Shown here piece by piece: positions 41,711-50,580 of a stretch of 64,000 bases of DNA. Position numbers and translations under genes: made by a program. The notes under the pieces were generated by a model. The model was not told where the DNA came from and ran no database searches. It saw nothing but the letters and a program-made list of their open reading frames with translations. The DNA is taken from the NCBI GenBank assembly GCA_030041275.1, contig JASHOE010000046.1, positions 44,221 to 108,220 of the forward strand. The letters are read 5' to 3'. This stretch comes from Streptosporangiaceae bacterium. Its GTDB lineage: Bacteria; Actinomycetota; Actinomycetes; Streptosporangiales; Streptosporangiaceae. The stretch's first letter is position 1. Each line of letters begins with the position of its first letter.

Positions 41711-42446
41711 GTGGGCATCCAGCGACGCGCGTTCAGCGGCGTGACGGACTTGCCACTCGTCCTTGATCTCATCCGCGCGATGCCTGCCTCGTGCCGTCAT
41801 TGTCGACTTCCCCTGGCGGCTGACCGCGCCTGCGATCGCGGCAGAACGCGGGCACCCGCTGCCGTACTCGGTCGAGTTCCGTGACGACGACCGGGGTCGG
41901 CAGACCGCAGCCGCAGCACACGGCTTCGGCCGCAGCGGACGCGCTAGCCATGCATTTTTCGAGCGACAGCTGGACACGCTGCCGTCGCTGCCAGCGGTGC
42001 CCGCCGGATTCGTCATCCGGCCGCTGGCTGGCGCGGCCGAAGCCGCCGCGTACGCCGAGCTGCACCGCGCCGCCTTCGACAGCGAGGCTATGACCGCGGA
42101 GTGGCGCGAGCGCATCATCGGTGCGCCGCTGCGCGAGCCGGACCTTGACCTCGTCGTCGTGGCGCCTGACAGGACGCTCGCGGGGTTCTGCGTCGGGTGG
42201 TACGAGCCAGCGCGCGGCGTCGCGCAGATTGAGCCGATCGGCACTCATCCCCGCTGCCGGCGGCGTGGACTGTCGAACGCTCTGCTCACTGAGATGCTGC
42301 ACCGCTTCAAGCGCTGTGGCGCCACGGTGGCCGTCGTCGAGACAGACCTCGATCGGACAGCCGCTCGCACCGCTTACGTCGCCGCTGGATTTGTGCGGAC
42401 CCATACCATCTGGCGCCAGGAAGCCTGGGCCATCGATGTCTGCTGA
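41711..42446 (+). pseudogene. Broken GNAT acetyltransferase
   Basis: The C-terminal half (42000-42446) is an intact GNAT domain: FVIRPLAGAAEAAAYAELHR, GWYEPARGVAQIEPIGTHPR, CRRRGLSNALLTEML, AARTAYVAAGFVRTHTIWRQ. The N-terminal half starts in another frame (GTG 41711, RRAFSGVTDLPLVLDLIRAM, then PASCRH) and passes to VDFPWRL in the frame of the C-terminal part; removing one T near 41801 would restore the frame. In addition, material between SPAIA-type and ERGHPLPYSVEFRDD is missing compared with the normal 300-residue family layout, so an internal deletion is likely. A shortened protein from 41763 could still be made. Confidence 0.7.
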
Positions 42447-42532
42447 GCCGCCGCAGTTTCCTGATAGCAGAGCTCCTCCCGCGGCCAGTCGTCGAGACAC
42501 TCTCACGGTGTGGCCGCACTGGCCAGGAACGC

Positions 42533-42550
42533 ATCGGCCAGTTGGCCGAT
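42533..42550. repeat. Interspersed palindrome, copy 1
   Basis: Near-perfect palindrome ATCGGCCAGTTGGCCGAT (8-bp arms). The flanks match copy 2 (45753) in inverted orientation: 40 of 55 bases over about 42507-42563. In the minus-strand frame it reads IGQLADA then SAATP. Confidence 0.6.
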
Positions 42551-42575
42551 GTTGCAGGCGGCTCGGATCCCAATC

Positions 42576-42818
42576 ATGGGAGGGGTGGAGATCCGCATAG
42601 TCCTGGACGTCGTGGAGCCGCCAGCCGGTCGGGTTTGGCTTGTGGGCGACCCCGGACAGGCTGACAGCCCTGGCGCCGAAGCGGAGGTCAGCTTCACCGG
42701 CTGGCTGGGTTTGCTGAGGGCGCTATACGAGCTGACTGCAGAGCCGGGCCCGGCCGATGTTCCTGGGTCCGCGGTGCGGCCGGCTGGTAGGGGGTCTGCT
42801 GAGCCTGGGTCGCAGTAG
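42576..42818 (+). CDS. Small hypothetical protein
   Basis: About 80 residues (MGGVEIRIVLDVVEPPAGR at the start). The first half has a plausible strand pattern (IRIVLDVV, GRVWLVGD) and VSFTGWLGLLRALYELTAEP; the end is low-complexity Gly/Pro. No recognised domain. GTG 42585 is another start. It ends ten bases before the LAL regulator, so coupling is possible. Confidence 0.4.
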   Translation: MGGVEIRIVLDVVEPPAGRVWLVGDPGQADSPGAEAEVSFTGWLGLLRALYELTAEPGPADVPGSAVRPAGRGSAEPGSQ

Positions 42819-42827
42819 CATCCGGTC

Positions 42828-45677
42828 ATGGGCATGCTGGCCCCGGCCGCTGGGATCTGCGGGCGGGAAGCTGAGGTTGCCGTCCTGGGCGAGGCGGTGG
42901 ACCGGGTGGCTGCGGGCGGGCCGGCGGTCGTGCTGGTGGAGGGCGAGGCGGGGATCGGTAAGTCGCGGCTGCTGGCGGCCGTGCTGGCGGATGCGGCGGG
43001 CCGGGGTATGCGGGTGGCTGCGGGCCGGGCGGAGGAGCTGGAGCGGACCCGGCCGTTTGGGGTGCTGGCCGAGGCTTTCGGGTGTACCCGGTCGTCGCCT
43101 GATCCACGGCGGGTGGCGATCGCGGGGCTGGTGGCGGGGCCGGGAGCGGGGGAGCACGGTCCGATCACGGTGACGAGTGATTCAGGTCTGCGGTTTCGGG
43201 TGGTGGATGCCTTTACTGACCTGGTGGAGGAGCTGGCGCTGTCAGGGCCACTGGTGATCGGCCTTGATGATCTGCAGTGGGCGGATCCGTCGAGCCTGCT
43301 TACGGTCGGTGCGCTGGCTCGTCGCCTCACAGATCTTCCGGTGGGTGTCATCGGGTGCTTGCGGCCTTCCCCGCGTGGCGCGGAGCTGGACCGGCTGGCC
43401 GGTGCGCTGGAGGCTGCGGGTGCCCGGTTTGTGGTTTTGCACCCGCTCACTGAGGAGGCGGTGACTCGCCTGGTGGCGCAGGTCATCGCCGCCGAGCCGG
43501 GCCCGCGGCTGCTCGCCGAGCTGGCCGGGGCGGGGGGTAACCCACTGTTCGTGACGGAACTTCTCGGCGCGCTGGCGCAGGAGGAGGCGATCACGACGGC
43601 GGGCGGTCGGGCGGAGGTGGCAGAGACGGTGCTGCCGCCGACCCTGCGGCTGACTATCTTGCGCCGGGTCAGTTTCCTGCCTGAGCCCACGCTGCAGGCG
43701 CTGCGGTCTGCCTCGGTCCTGGGGTCGGGTTTCTCGCTGACCGATCTGGCGGCGGTGACGGGGCGGCCGGTGGTCGACCTATCGGTGATACTGGGCGAGG
43801 CGATCAGGGCCCGGGTGCTTGAAGATGACGGGGCGCGGCTGCGGTTTCGTCATGAGCTGATCCGCGATGCGATCTACCAGGATCTAGCCGGCAGCGTGCG
43901 CCGGGCGCTGCATCGTGAAGCCGGTCAGCGGCTGGCCCGGGCGGGAGCGCCGCCCCTGCAGGTCGCCGAGCATCTGGCCCGCGGGGCGAGGACCGGGGAC
44001 GCTGACGCCGTCTCGTGGCTGGTCACCGCGGCCCGGCAGGCGGCACCGCGGTCGCCCGATATTGCCGCGGATCTGCTAGGCCGGGCGGCGGGGCTGATGG
44101 CACCGGGAGATGCCGGCCGTGACCAGCTGCTCGTCGAGCAGGCAACCAGCCTGCAGTGGGCCGGGCGGATGGCTGACGCCGAGGCGACCTGCCGCTCGCT
44201 GCTCGGCGGCGACCTGGATCCATCGCTTGAGGGCACCGTCCGGATCTGCCTCGGGCACGTGCTGCTGGCGAGCGGGCGGGCCCGCGACGGTCTTAGCGAG
44301 CTGGAGCAGGCACGACAGTCGCCGCTGCTAACGGCCGCCGAGCGGGCCGGCGCGCAGGCCTGGGCAAGCCTGGCCCGCCTACTGCTCGCAGACCTGGACG
44401 GCGCCGCAGGCACCGCCGCCGAAGCACGAACGGCAGCAGCCTCAGCCAGCGATCACCTCGCCACCAGCGTAGCCATGGTCACGCTGGCCCTCGTAGCTGA
44501 AGTGCGCGGGGATCTGGGAGACGCGCTGCAATTCATGGACGACGCCGTGGCGCTCGCGGATAAGAGCCCAGGCAGGCTGGGACACCGCTATCCGCTGCAC
44601 GACTTCCGGGCGCACATCCTCACAGCGCTCGACCGGCTTGATGAGGCCCGGTCGAGCCTCGAAGCCGGCATGCGGATCAGTGAGGATCTCGGTATCCCCT
44701 GGGGTCATGCCCACTATCAGCGGGTTCGCGCGCTGGAGCGTTTCGTGGCGGGCCACTGGGATGAAGCACTCGCCGAGATCGGTGCAGGCGCTGAGTTGCC
44801 GGACGCGCCCGGTGAGAGCTACAGCCTCCTCCTCCGTCGCGCCGTACAGTCCCTCATCAGGCTGCACCGCAACGACCTGCCGGGCGCTCGGGATGCCGTC
44901 GGCACCGCGTCGGGCGGGGTATCCGGCAGCGCACCGGGCTACCGCGCTGATTTGTCTGTTTGGGCGCAGGCTCTGCTGGTGGAGGCTGACGGCCAGCTCG
45001 GGGACGCATTTACAATGCTGAACGGCTGCTGGGACCGGTGCGCCAGGTTCGGGCTTGCGCTGGAGTACCCGGTCATCGGACCTGACCTGGTCCGGCTGGC
45101 GCTGGCCGCCGGTGACGCCGGACGGGCGCTTGAGGTCGCGGCCGCGGTCGCCGCCGTGGCGTCCCGGAATGAGGTGGCCTGGATCACCGGCGCCGCGCTG
45201 CGCTGCCAGGGACTCGCCGACGACGACGCCGACATCCTCGACGCTGCTGTCAGCGCATGCGCCCGCGGGTCGCGGCCTTTGGAGCTCGCGCTGGCCTGCG
45301 AGGACGCGGGCGCCGCCTTCGCGAGCCACGGCAATCCGGTTCGGGCCGTCCAGCTCCTCGACCAGGCGATCACCATCTTCGAACGCCTCGACGCCGCGCG
45401 CGACCTCGCCCGGGCCGAGGCCACCTTGCGGCAGATGGGTGTCCGCCGCGGCCGCCGCGTCACGCACACCCGCGCCCAGAGCGGCTGGCAAAGCCTCACC
45501 GCGAGCGAGCGGGCCGTCGTGGACCTGGTCGCGGAGGGGCTGTCCAACCCCCAGATCGGCCAGCGTCTCTACATCTCCCGCCGGACCGTGCAAACCCACC
45601 TGGCGCATGTATTCGCCAAGCTCCACATCACCTCCCGCGCCCAGCTCGCCGCCGAGGCCGCCCGGCACCGCGGCTGA
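42828..45677 (+). CDS. LAL-type LuxR regulator with AAA/TPR domains
   Basis: A 949-residue large ATP-binding regulator of the LuxR family (LAL). The N-terminal AAA_16-type ATPase has Walker A VEGEAGIGKSRLL near residue 45 and Walker B VIGLDDLQWADPSSL near 148. The middle has winged-helix and TPR-like segments (SVRRALHREAGQRLARA, LGDALQFMDDAVALADKSPG). The C-terminal LuxR helix-turn-helix is TASERAVVDLVAEGLSNPQ followed by YISRRTVQTHLAHVFAKLHI. LAL proteins activate catabolic or secondary-metabolite genes in response to effectors. It may control the ABC exporter that follows 219 bases downstream. Palindrome copies flank it on both sides. Confidence 0.9.
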   Translation: MGMLAPAAGICGREAEVAVLGEAVDRVAAGGPAVVLVEGEAGIGKSRLLAAVLADAAGRGMRVAAGRAEELERTRPFGVLAEAFGCTRSSPDPRRVAIAGLVAGPGAGEHGPITVTSDSGLRFRVVDAFTDLVEELALSGPLVIGLDDLQWADPSSLLTVGALARRLTDLPVGVIGCLRPSPRGAELDRLAGALEAAGARFVVLHPLTEEAVTRLVAQVIAAEPGPRLLAELAGAGGNPLFVTELLGALAQEEAITTAGGRAEVAETVLPPTLRLTILRRVSFLPEPTLQALRSASVLGSGFSLTDLAAVTGRPVVDLSVILGEAIRARVLEDDGARLRFRHELIRDAIYQDLAGSVRRALHREAGQRLARAGAPPLQVAEHLARGARTGDADAVSWLVTAARQAAPRSPDIAADLLGRAAGLMAPGDAGRDQLLVEQATSLQWAGRMADAEATCRSLLGGDLDPSLEGTVRICLGHVLLASGRARDGLSELEQARQSPLLTAAERAGAQAWASLARLLLADLDGAAGTAAEARTAAASASDHLATSVAMVTLALVAEVRGDLGDALQFMDDAVALADKSPGRLGHRYPLHDFRAHILTALDRLDEARSSLEAGMRISEDLGIPWGHAHYQRVRALERFVAGHWDEALAEIGAGAELPDAPGESYSLLLRRAVQSLIRLHRNDLPGARDAVGTASGGVSGSAPGYRADLSVWAQALLVEADGQLGDAFTMLNGCWDRCARFGLALEYPVIGPDLVRLALAAGDAGRALEVAAAVAAVASRNEVAWITGAALRCQGLADDDADILDAAVSACARGSRPLELALACEDAGAAFASHGNPVRAVQLLDQAITIFERLDAARDLARAEATLRQMGVRRGRRVTHTRAQSGWQSLTASERAVVDLVAEGLSNPQIGQRLYISRRTVQTHLAHVFAKLHITSRAQLAAEAARHRG

Positions 45678-45752
45678 CGAGCCCCATCGGCCCCGGGATA
45701 CCCGCGTCGCAAGGTGACCCGCGGCGCTCGCTCGATGAGCACGCCTTGCGAG

Positions 45753-45770
45753 ATCGGCCAGCTGGCCGAT
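45753..45770. repeat. Interspersed palindrome, copy 2
   Basis: Perfect 18-bp palindrome ATCGGCCAGCTGGCCGAT between the LAL gene and the ABC transporter. Read on the + strand from ATG 45735 it encodes EIGQLADAC then GSATTP, similar to copies 1 and 3. Confidence 0.65.
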
Positions 45771-45896
45771 GCCTGCGTTGGCTCGGCGACCACACCCTGG
45801 GAACGACCCAGCCGCCTCAGGGGCGCGCACGAGCTGGGCCACCTTCGCGCGGCAGGTCCGCGGTCACGAGGTAGGTCGGCGGTCAAGAGGAAGGAA

Positions 45897-46706
45897 ATGA
45901 TGATGTCCCACACGTTGCTCGCGCGAGAGCGGGACGAGCCGGGCGATCGACCGCAGGCGGCGGTGCCGGTGGCGTTGCGGGACGTCGAAAAGGTGTACCG
46001 ACGTGGCGCGACGGCAGTTCGTGCGCTCGGTGGCGTGACCGTTGAGTTCGCGCGGTATTCGTTCGTCGCAGTGATGGGACCGTCGGGGTCGGGCAAGAGC
46101 ACCATGCTGCATTGCGCCGCTGGCCTGGAGCGGCCCACGTCGGGATCGGTCTGGCTGGCGGGCCAGGACCTGGGCCGGTTGTCGGAGAGACGACTGGCCC
46201 TGCTGCGGCGATCCAGCGTGGGGTTCGTGTTCCAGGCGTTCAACCTGGTACCAGCCCTGACAGTGCGCGAGAACGTGCTGCTGCCGCTGCGGCTTGCTCA
46301 CTCGCGCTGGGATAAGCACTGGCCAGACGAGGTCATCCGCCGGGTTGGCCTGGCGGACCGACTGCGGCACCGCCCGGCGGAACTGTCAGGCGGCCAGGAA
46401 CAACGGGTGGCGATCGCCCGCGCCCTGGTGGCGAGGCCGGAGGTGATCTTCTGTGACGAGCCGACCGGGGCGCTGGATAGCGACGCCGCTGCAGACGTTC
46501 TGGGGCTGCTGCGGGAGGTAGTGGACGTGGGCAGGCAGACCGTGGTCATGGTCACGCACGACCCAGTCGCTGCGTCGTATGCCGACCGGGTGGTGTTCCT
46601 GGCCGACGGCCAGATCGTCGATGACGTCAAGGCCGCCAGCGCTGGGGCGATCGCCGAGCGGCTGGCCCGGCTCGGCCGCCGGGTACGACGGGGGACACCG
46701 GCATGA
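45897..46706 (+). CDS. ABC exporter ATP-binding protein (MacB/LolD-like)
   Basis: A 269-residue ATPase: Walker A GPSGSGKST, Q-loop in FVFQAFNLVPALT, signature ELSGGQEQRVAIARALVARP, Walker B VIFCDEPTGALDSD and VVMVTHDPVAASYA. The start is ATG 45897 (three ATGs in a row) preceded by GAGGAAGGA; the frame is open to 45714 but that part overlaps the palindrome region. It overlaps the permease gene by four bases. Function: powers an FtsX-type exporter. Confidence 0.92.
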   Translation: MMMSHTLLARERDEPGDRPQAAVPVALRDVEKVYRRGATAVRALGGVTVEFARYSFVAVMGPSGSGKSTMLHCAAGLERPTSGSVWLAGQDLGRLSERRLALLRRSSVGFVFQAFNLVPALTVRENVLLPLRLAHSRWDKHWPDEVIRRVGLADRLRHRPAELSGGQEQRVAIARALVARPEVIFCDEPTGALDSDAAADVLGLLREVVDVGRQTVVMVTHDPVAASYADRVVFLADGQIVDDVKAASAGAIAERLARLGRRVRRGTPA

Positions 46707-49285
46707 TCAGGATCGCCTGGCGGATGCTCGCCGACCATCCGATGCGCGCCGCCGCGACATTCGTTGCGCTGCTATACGGCGCGGCAGCGCTGACAGCGTG
46801 CGGGGCACTGTTCGAGTCGGCGCTGCGCTACCACGGTGTTCCCGAGCGCTACGGGGCCAGCGCGGTCGTGGTCGCCGCTACGGAACTCACAACGAGGCAG
46901 GGCAGCGGTGAGGACCTGTCCGTCGACAGCTATCCACTGCCTGAAGGCGGGCGTCTGAGCGCCGCCATCGTGCAGCGGATCGCGGCGGTGCCCGGCGTCC
47001 GTCGGGTCATCGCCGACACCACAATCCCGGTGCAGGTCATCGCGGAGACACCAGCGGCAACAGGTGCCAGCGCCGCGCCAGTGCAGACGGCTACTGCGCA
47101 CCCATGGTCGGCGGCTGCGCTGACACCGTTCACTCTGCAAGCCGGTACATCACCGACGTCGACCGGTGATGTCGTGCTGGATGCGCTGCTGGCGCGAACT
47201 GTCGGAGCCCGGCCTGGGCGGAGCGTGCAGCTGGTTTTGCCTGACGGAGCTCACAGCTTCCTGGTAACCGGCATCGCCCGCGGCCCGGCCGAACTCCACG
47301 AGCCCTTGGTCTTCCTCAGCACCGCGCAGGCCGAGGCCTTGGCGAGCCACCGAGGAACGGCCACCGTGCTGGGCGTGATCGCCGATCGCGGCGTGCCGGC
47401 GCAGACGCTGGCTACCGCGATCCGGGCGCGCCTGCCTGCTCATTCTGCGTCCGCGCAAGGCGTTTTTCCCGAGGTCTACGCTGGTGCTGACCGCGGGCTG
47501 GCTGATTCGCCGGCCGCGCTCAACGGCAGGGTGCTGATCATCGTCGTGTCGTCCACATTCGGTGGCTGTGCATTCCTGATCGCCATCCTCGTCATCGTCG
47601 GCACGGTCGGCCTGTCGGTCCAACAGCGCCACCGTGACATAGCACTGCTACGCGCGATCGCGGCCACTCCTAGGCAGGTCCGCCGGATGATACTGACCGA
47701 GGCACTCGTGGTCGGAGCCCTCGCAGGCGCTGCCGGCGTGTGGGCCGGGCTGCTGGCAGCTCGCTGGCTCCGCGGCCAGCTCGTCTCCCTTGGATTCGTG
47801 CCGAGTTCATTTACCCTGCACATCTCTGCCCTGCCCCCGGTTGCGGCGGTCGGCGGGGTCGTGATTGTTGCGGCTCTCGCGGCGGGATTTGCCGGCTTGC
47901 GCGCGAGCCGGATCCGGCCTGTCGAGGCGCTCCAGGAGGCGGCGGTCGAGCGGCGCGGCAGGGTCGCTGACGTAGTGCGGGCGTCGCTGGGCCTGGTCGC
48001 GCTGGCCGGCGGGATCGCTCTAGCCGGACTCGCAACCCGCCTGACCGCGAGTGCGGCCGCCGGGACGGCCATCGGGCTGGTCGCTGACCTGGTCATCGCG
48101 GCGGCACTGCTGGCCCCGTGGATCACCCGGATCGCCGCCGCCACATGCGCGGTCGGCCTGCGCCGTCTCGGGGTACCTGGGCGCCTCGCGGCAGCCAATC
48201 TGGCAGCATCCGCGCGCCGGCTGTCCCCGGTCGTCAGCGCGCTGGTGCTAGCCATCGCCCTCGGCGGTTCGCTGTGGTTCCTGCAGACCTCGATCCAGTA
48301 CGCCACCCTCCGGCAAAGCCAAGCAGGGCTGCTCGCCGACCAGGTGATCAGCACGAGCGGCCCGGGCCTCCCGTTGGGTGTGGCCCGGTCGGCCCGGCTC
48401 GTGCCCGGAGTAGCCGCCGTAGCCGACATAATCCGCAGCACGGTCTTCGACAACCAAGGTGATGAGCTCACTGCCGAGGCCACGAACGCCGGCGTCCTGA
48501 CTCGCACCCTCAACCTCGGTGTTGTCGGCGGCAGTCTGGCCAGTCTCCACGGCGAGGCGGTCGCGGTGGACACCGTGACCGCTGATGACCTGCACCTGCG
48601 AGTAGCCAGCACCTTTCGCGGCTGGTTCGGCGACGGTGCTCCAGTTACGCTCCGCGTCGCCGCCATCTACGAGCGCGGTCTCGGCTTCGCCAACCTCACC
48701 CTCCCTGCCGGGATACTGCGGCCGCACACCGCGAGCGGACTCGACAGCCTCGTTCTGGTCGCTGACAATCCCGGCTTCGGCCATCCGAGCGTGCTCGCCG
48801 CCGTCACGCGAGCCATCCACCGCCTCGACCCCGCCGCGCAGGTCACGACAGCTACTCACTACCAGGCCACCGTCAACGCGCAGATCGCCCAGAACACCTG
48901 GACCATTCACGTCAGCGTCGTCGTACTCCTGGTCTACGTGGTCATCGCCGCTGTCAACACCCTCGCCATGGTTGCGCTGGCCCGGCGCACAGAACTCGCC
49001 GTCCTCCGACTTGCCGGTGCCACCCGCCGCCAGATCATGCGCATGGTCCGGATCGAACAGGCCGTGCTGCTCGCGCTAGCCTTCATCGTCGGCGGGACGA
49101 TCGCCGCACTCACGCTGGTCCCCATCGTGAAGGGCACAACCGGAAGTGCGACCCCCTACATCCCGGTAGGCGACTGGGTCGCCATCGTCGGCGGCACGAT
49201 CGCACTTGCCATGATCGGAACCTTGCTGCCGATCATGTGCATACTGCGGATTCCTCCCATTGAGGCGGTAGGGCTGCGTGAGTAG
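46703..49285 (+). CDS. FtsX/MacB-type ABC permease
   Basis: An 860-residue permease with two FtsX domains. TM segments include FLIAILVIVGTVGLSVQQRH, EALVVGALAGAAGVWAGLLA, VSVVVLLVYVVIAAVNTLAM and VAIVGGTIALAMIGTLLPIM. The ends of each FtsX domain show the family's loop IALLRAIAATPRQVRRMIL and LAVLRLAGATRRQIMRMV. Unlike the permease at 35013 it is intact. The large extracytoplasmic regions after TM1 and TM4 fit substrate extraction from the envelope. Substrate unknown. Its message ends just before the convergent marR gene. Confidence 0.9.
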   Translation: MIRIAWRMLADHPMRAAATFVALLYGAAALTACGALFESALRYHGVPERYGASAVVVAATELTTRQGSGEDLSVDSYPLPEGGRLSAAIVQRIAAVPGVRRVIADTTIPVQVIAETPAATGASAAPVQTATAHPWSAAALTPFTLQAGTSPTSTGDVVLDALLARTVGARPGRSVQLVLPDGAHSFLVTGIARGPAELHEPLVFLSTAQAEALASHRGTATVLGVIADRGVPAQTLATAIRARLPAHSASAQGVFPEVYAGADRGLADSPAALNGRVLIIVVSSTFGGCAFLIAILVIVGTVGLSVQQRHRDIALLRAIAATPRQVRRMILTEALVVGALAGAAGVWAGLLAARWLRGQLVSLGFVPSSFTLHISALPPVAAVGGVVIVAALAAGFAGLRASRIRPVEALQEAAVERRGRVADVVRASLGLVALAGGIALAGLATRLTASAAAGTAIGLVADLVIAAALLAPWITRIAAATCAVGLRRLGVPGRLAAANLAASARRLSPVVSALVLAIALGGSLWFLQTSIQYATLRQSQAGLLADQVISTSGPGLPLGVARSARLVPGVAAVADIIRSTVFDNQGDELTAEATNAGVLTRTLNLGVVGGSLASLHGEAVAVDTVTADDLHLRVASTFRGWFGDGAPVTLRVAAIYERGLGFANLTLPAGILRPHTASGLDSLVLVADNPGFGHPSVLAAVTRAIHRLDPAAQVTTATHYQATVNAQIAQNTWTIHVSVVVLLVYVVIAAVNTLAMVALARRTELAVLRLAGATRRQIMRMVRIEQAVLLALAFIVGGTIAALTLVPIVKGTTGSATPYIPVGDWVAIVGGTIALAMIGTLLPIMCILRIPPIEAVGLRE

Positions 49286-49307
49286 CGCTTCGCCTCCGGA
49301 CCGAGGT

Positions 49308-49829
49308 TCACACATCTCCGCCGGCGCTGGCGGACGCGGCCGGGTCGGCCGCGTCGGCGACAGCCGAGAGGTAGCGAGTCAGGAGCGCGCGGTGCGCGCC
49401 AAGGAACTCGGCGATGCTGGCCAGGGCCGAGTCGGGGTAACCGGCGGCTTCGCCGATCGTGCCGCTTATCATCGGCCCGAAGATCGCCTCGCCGAGCTTC
49501 TCGGCGCGCGGGGTCTGCCGGACCAGGGTCCGGCGGCGGTGGCTCGGGTCGGGCTCTCGGCTGGCGTAGCCGGCCGACTCAAGCCGGTCAAGCACGGCGC
49601 TGGTGGCGCCGGTGGACATGCCCAGCGCGATCGCAAGCGCGGTCGGCGAGATCACCCCGGCCTGTCCAATAAGGTCCAGCGCGCGCAGGTCGGTGCGGTT
49701 GATCCCGAACCGGTGCATGGCGTACTGGTCGAGTCGGTCCTGAACTGTGGACAGCGCCCGCAGTTCCTGCATCACCGTCTCGGCCAGCTGCAGGCGTTCG
49801 GCATCAGGCGGGTTTGACACAGCGTCCAT
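49308..49829 (-). CDS. MarR family transcriptional regulator
   Basis: A 173-residue winged-helix regulator. The core is LDLIGQAGVISPTALAIALG, TGATSAVLDRLESAGYASRE and the wing EPDPSHRRRTLVRQT, the usual MarR recognition helix and wing; the C-terminal helices complete the dimer. Start ATG 49829. The first codons lie within a rightward promoter (TTGACA 49814-49819), so it diverges from the ECF sigma gene and its own 5' end is duplicated at 51642-51665. The ligand is unknown. Confidence 0.9.
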   Translation of the reverse strand: MDAVSNPPDAERLQLAETVMQELRALSTVQDRLDQYAMHRFGINRTDLRALDLIGQAGVISPTALAIALGMSTGATSAVLDRLESAGYASREPDPSHRRRTLVRQTPRAEKLGEAIFGPMISGTIGEAAGYPDSALASIAEFLGAHRALLTRYLSAVADAADPAASASAGGDV

Positions 49830-49842
49830 GGCTGCATAATAG
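49814..49842 (+). promoter_or_regulatory. Sigma-70-like promoter, copy 1
   Basis: TTGACA (49814-49819), 17-bp spacer, TAATAG (49837-49842). It drives the ECF sigma gene and overlaps the first codons of marR on the other strand. The same boxes and spacer occur at 51650-51678. Confidence 0.65.
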
Positions 49843-49893
49843 TCTACTCTAGAGGTACTCGAATTTAGAGTTCCATGATTATGGAGCTCAAGG
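49834..49893. repeat. 60-bp duplicated leader block, copy 1
   Basis: 58 of 60 bases are identical to 51670-51729. Contains -10 region, the 8-bp palindrome CTCTAGAG and a stem-loop: 49868-49876 pairs with 49881-49889 around the loop GATT (one G-U pair). The only two differences from copy 2 (49876 T/C and 49881 A/G) are opposite each other in this stem and keep the pair. Confidence 0.8.
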
Positions 49894-49988
49894 GGGCGGC
49901 GGCCGCGTCCGGCTGGCTGGAGTAGGCGGCTGGAGTCGCCCGAACGACGTATTCATGGGTGCTCACGCCCGGCGGAGGTGACGATAAC

Positions 49989-50567
49989 GTGACTGCGGGG
50001 GAGACGGCCGATCGTCTGATCTTCGACAGGGAAATCTCCTGCTGCCGGCCGGCGCTGTTCCCGGCAGCCCTCAAGATGACCGGCAATCCGTGCGACGCCG
50101 AGGATCTCGTGCAGGAGACCATGGCCCGCGCGTACGTGGGCCTGCGGCATTTCACGCCGGGCACGAACGCCCGCGCGTGGCTGCGGCGGATCATGGTCAA
50201 CACCTTCCTCAGCGCCTGCCGGAAGCGGCATCGGGAGGTCGCGCACGTGCTGAGGCCGGAGCTAGACGCGTCTCTGCCGGATCGTGCTGCGTCGGCCGCC
50301 ACCAGGTCGGCGGAGGAAGAGGTGCTCGGCGAGTTCGCCCATTCCGAGGCCGGAAACGCTGTCAGGGAGCTGCCCGAGTGCTATCGCGTGGTCGTCTATC
50401 TCTCCGACGCCGAGGGCTATTGTCTGGCCGAAATCGCGGAGCTGATCGGCGTCCCGATCGGCACGGTCATGTCGCGCTTGCATCGGGGCAGAGCCAGGCT
50501 GCGCGCTCGACTTTCCCGCCACGCTCCGAGCGAGCTCGCTGATTCGCAAGGCACCATGTGCGCGTAG
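49989..50567 (+). CDS. ECF RNA polymerase sigma factor (SigR/SigE-like)
   Basis: A 192-residue ECF sigma factor. Region 2: CRPALFPAALKMTGNPCDAE, DLVQETMARAYVGLRHF, AWLRRIMVNTFLSACRKRHR; region 4: RELPECYRVVVYLSDAEGYC, LAEIAELIGVPIGTVMSRL, HRGRARLRARL. GTG 49989 is supported by GGAGGTGA with 7-base spacing; the earlier ATG 49959 is less likely. No anti-sigma gene follows: the next gene is on the other strand. The duplicated leader block ends about 95 bases upstream. Confidence 0.9.
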   Translation: MTAGETADRLIFDREISCCRPALFPAALKMTGNPCDAEDLVQETMARAYVGLRHFTPGTNARAWLRRIMVNTFLSACRKRHREVAHVLRPELDASLPDRAASAATRSAEEEVLGEFAHSEAGNAVRELPECYRVVVYLSDAEGYCLAEIAELIGVPIGTVMSRLHRGRARLRARLSRHAPSELADSQGTMCA

Positions 50568-50580
50568 GTCCAAACGCTGG

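Noticed and set aside
44442..45842. Long minus-strand frame under the LAL regulator
   Set aside because: Antisense to the LuxR/TPR region with no motif of its own; it also spans the LAL stop.
34315..49285. The two ABC exporter units (34315-37409 and 45897-49285) as a recent duplication
   Set aside because: Both are MacB/FtsX type, but their sequences differ at most non-motif positions and lengths differ (798 versus 860 residues), so they are separate family members.
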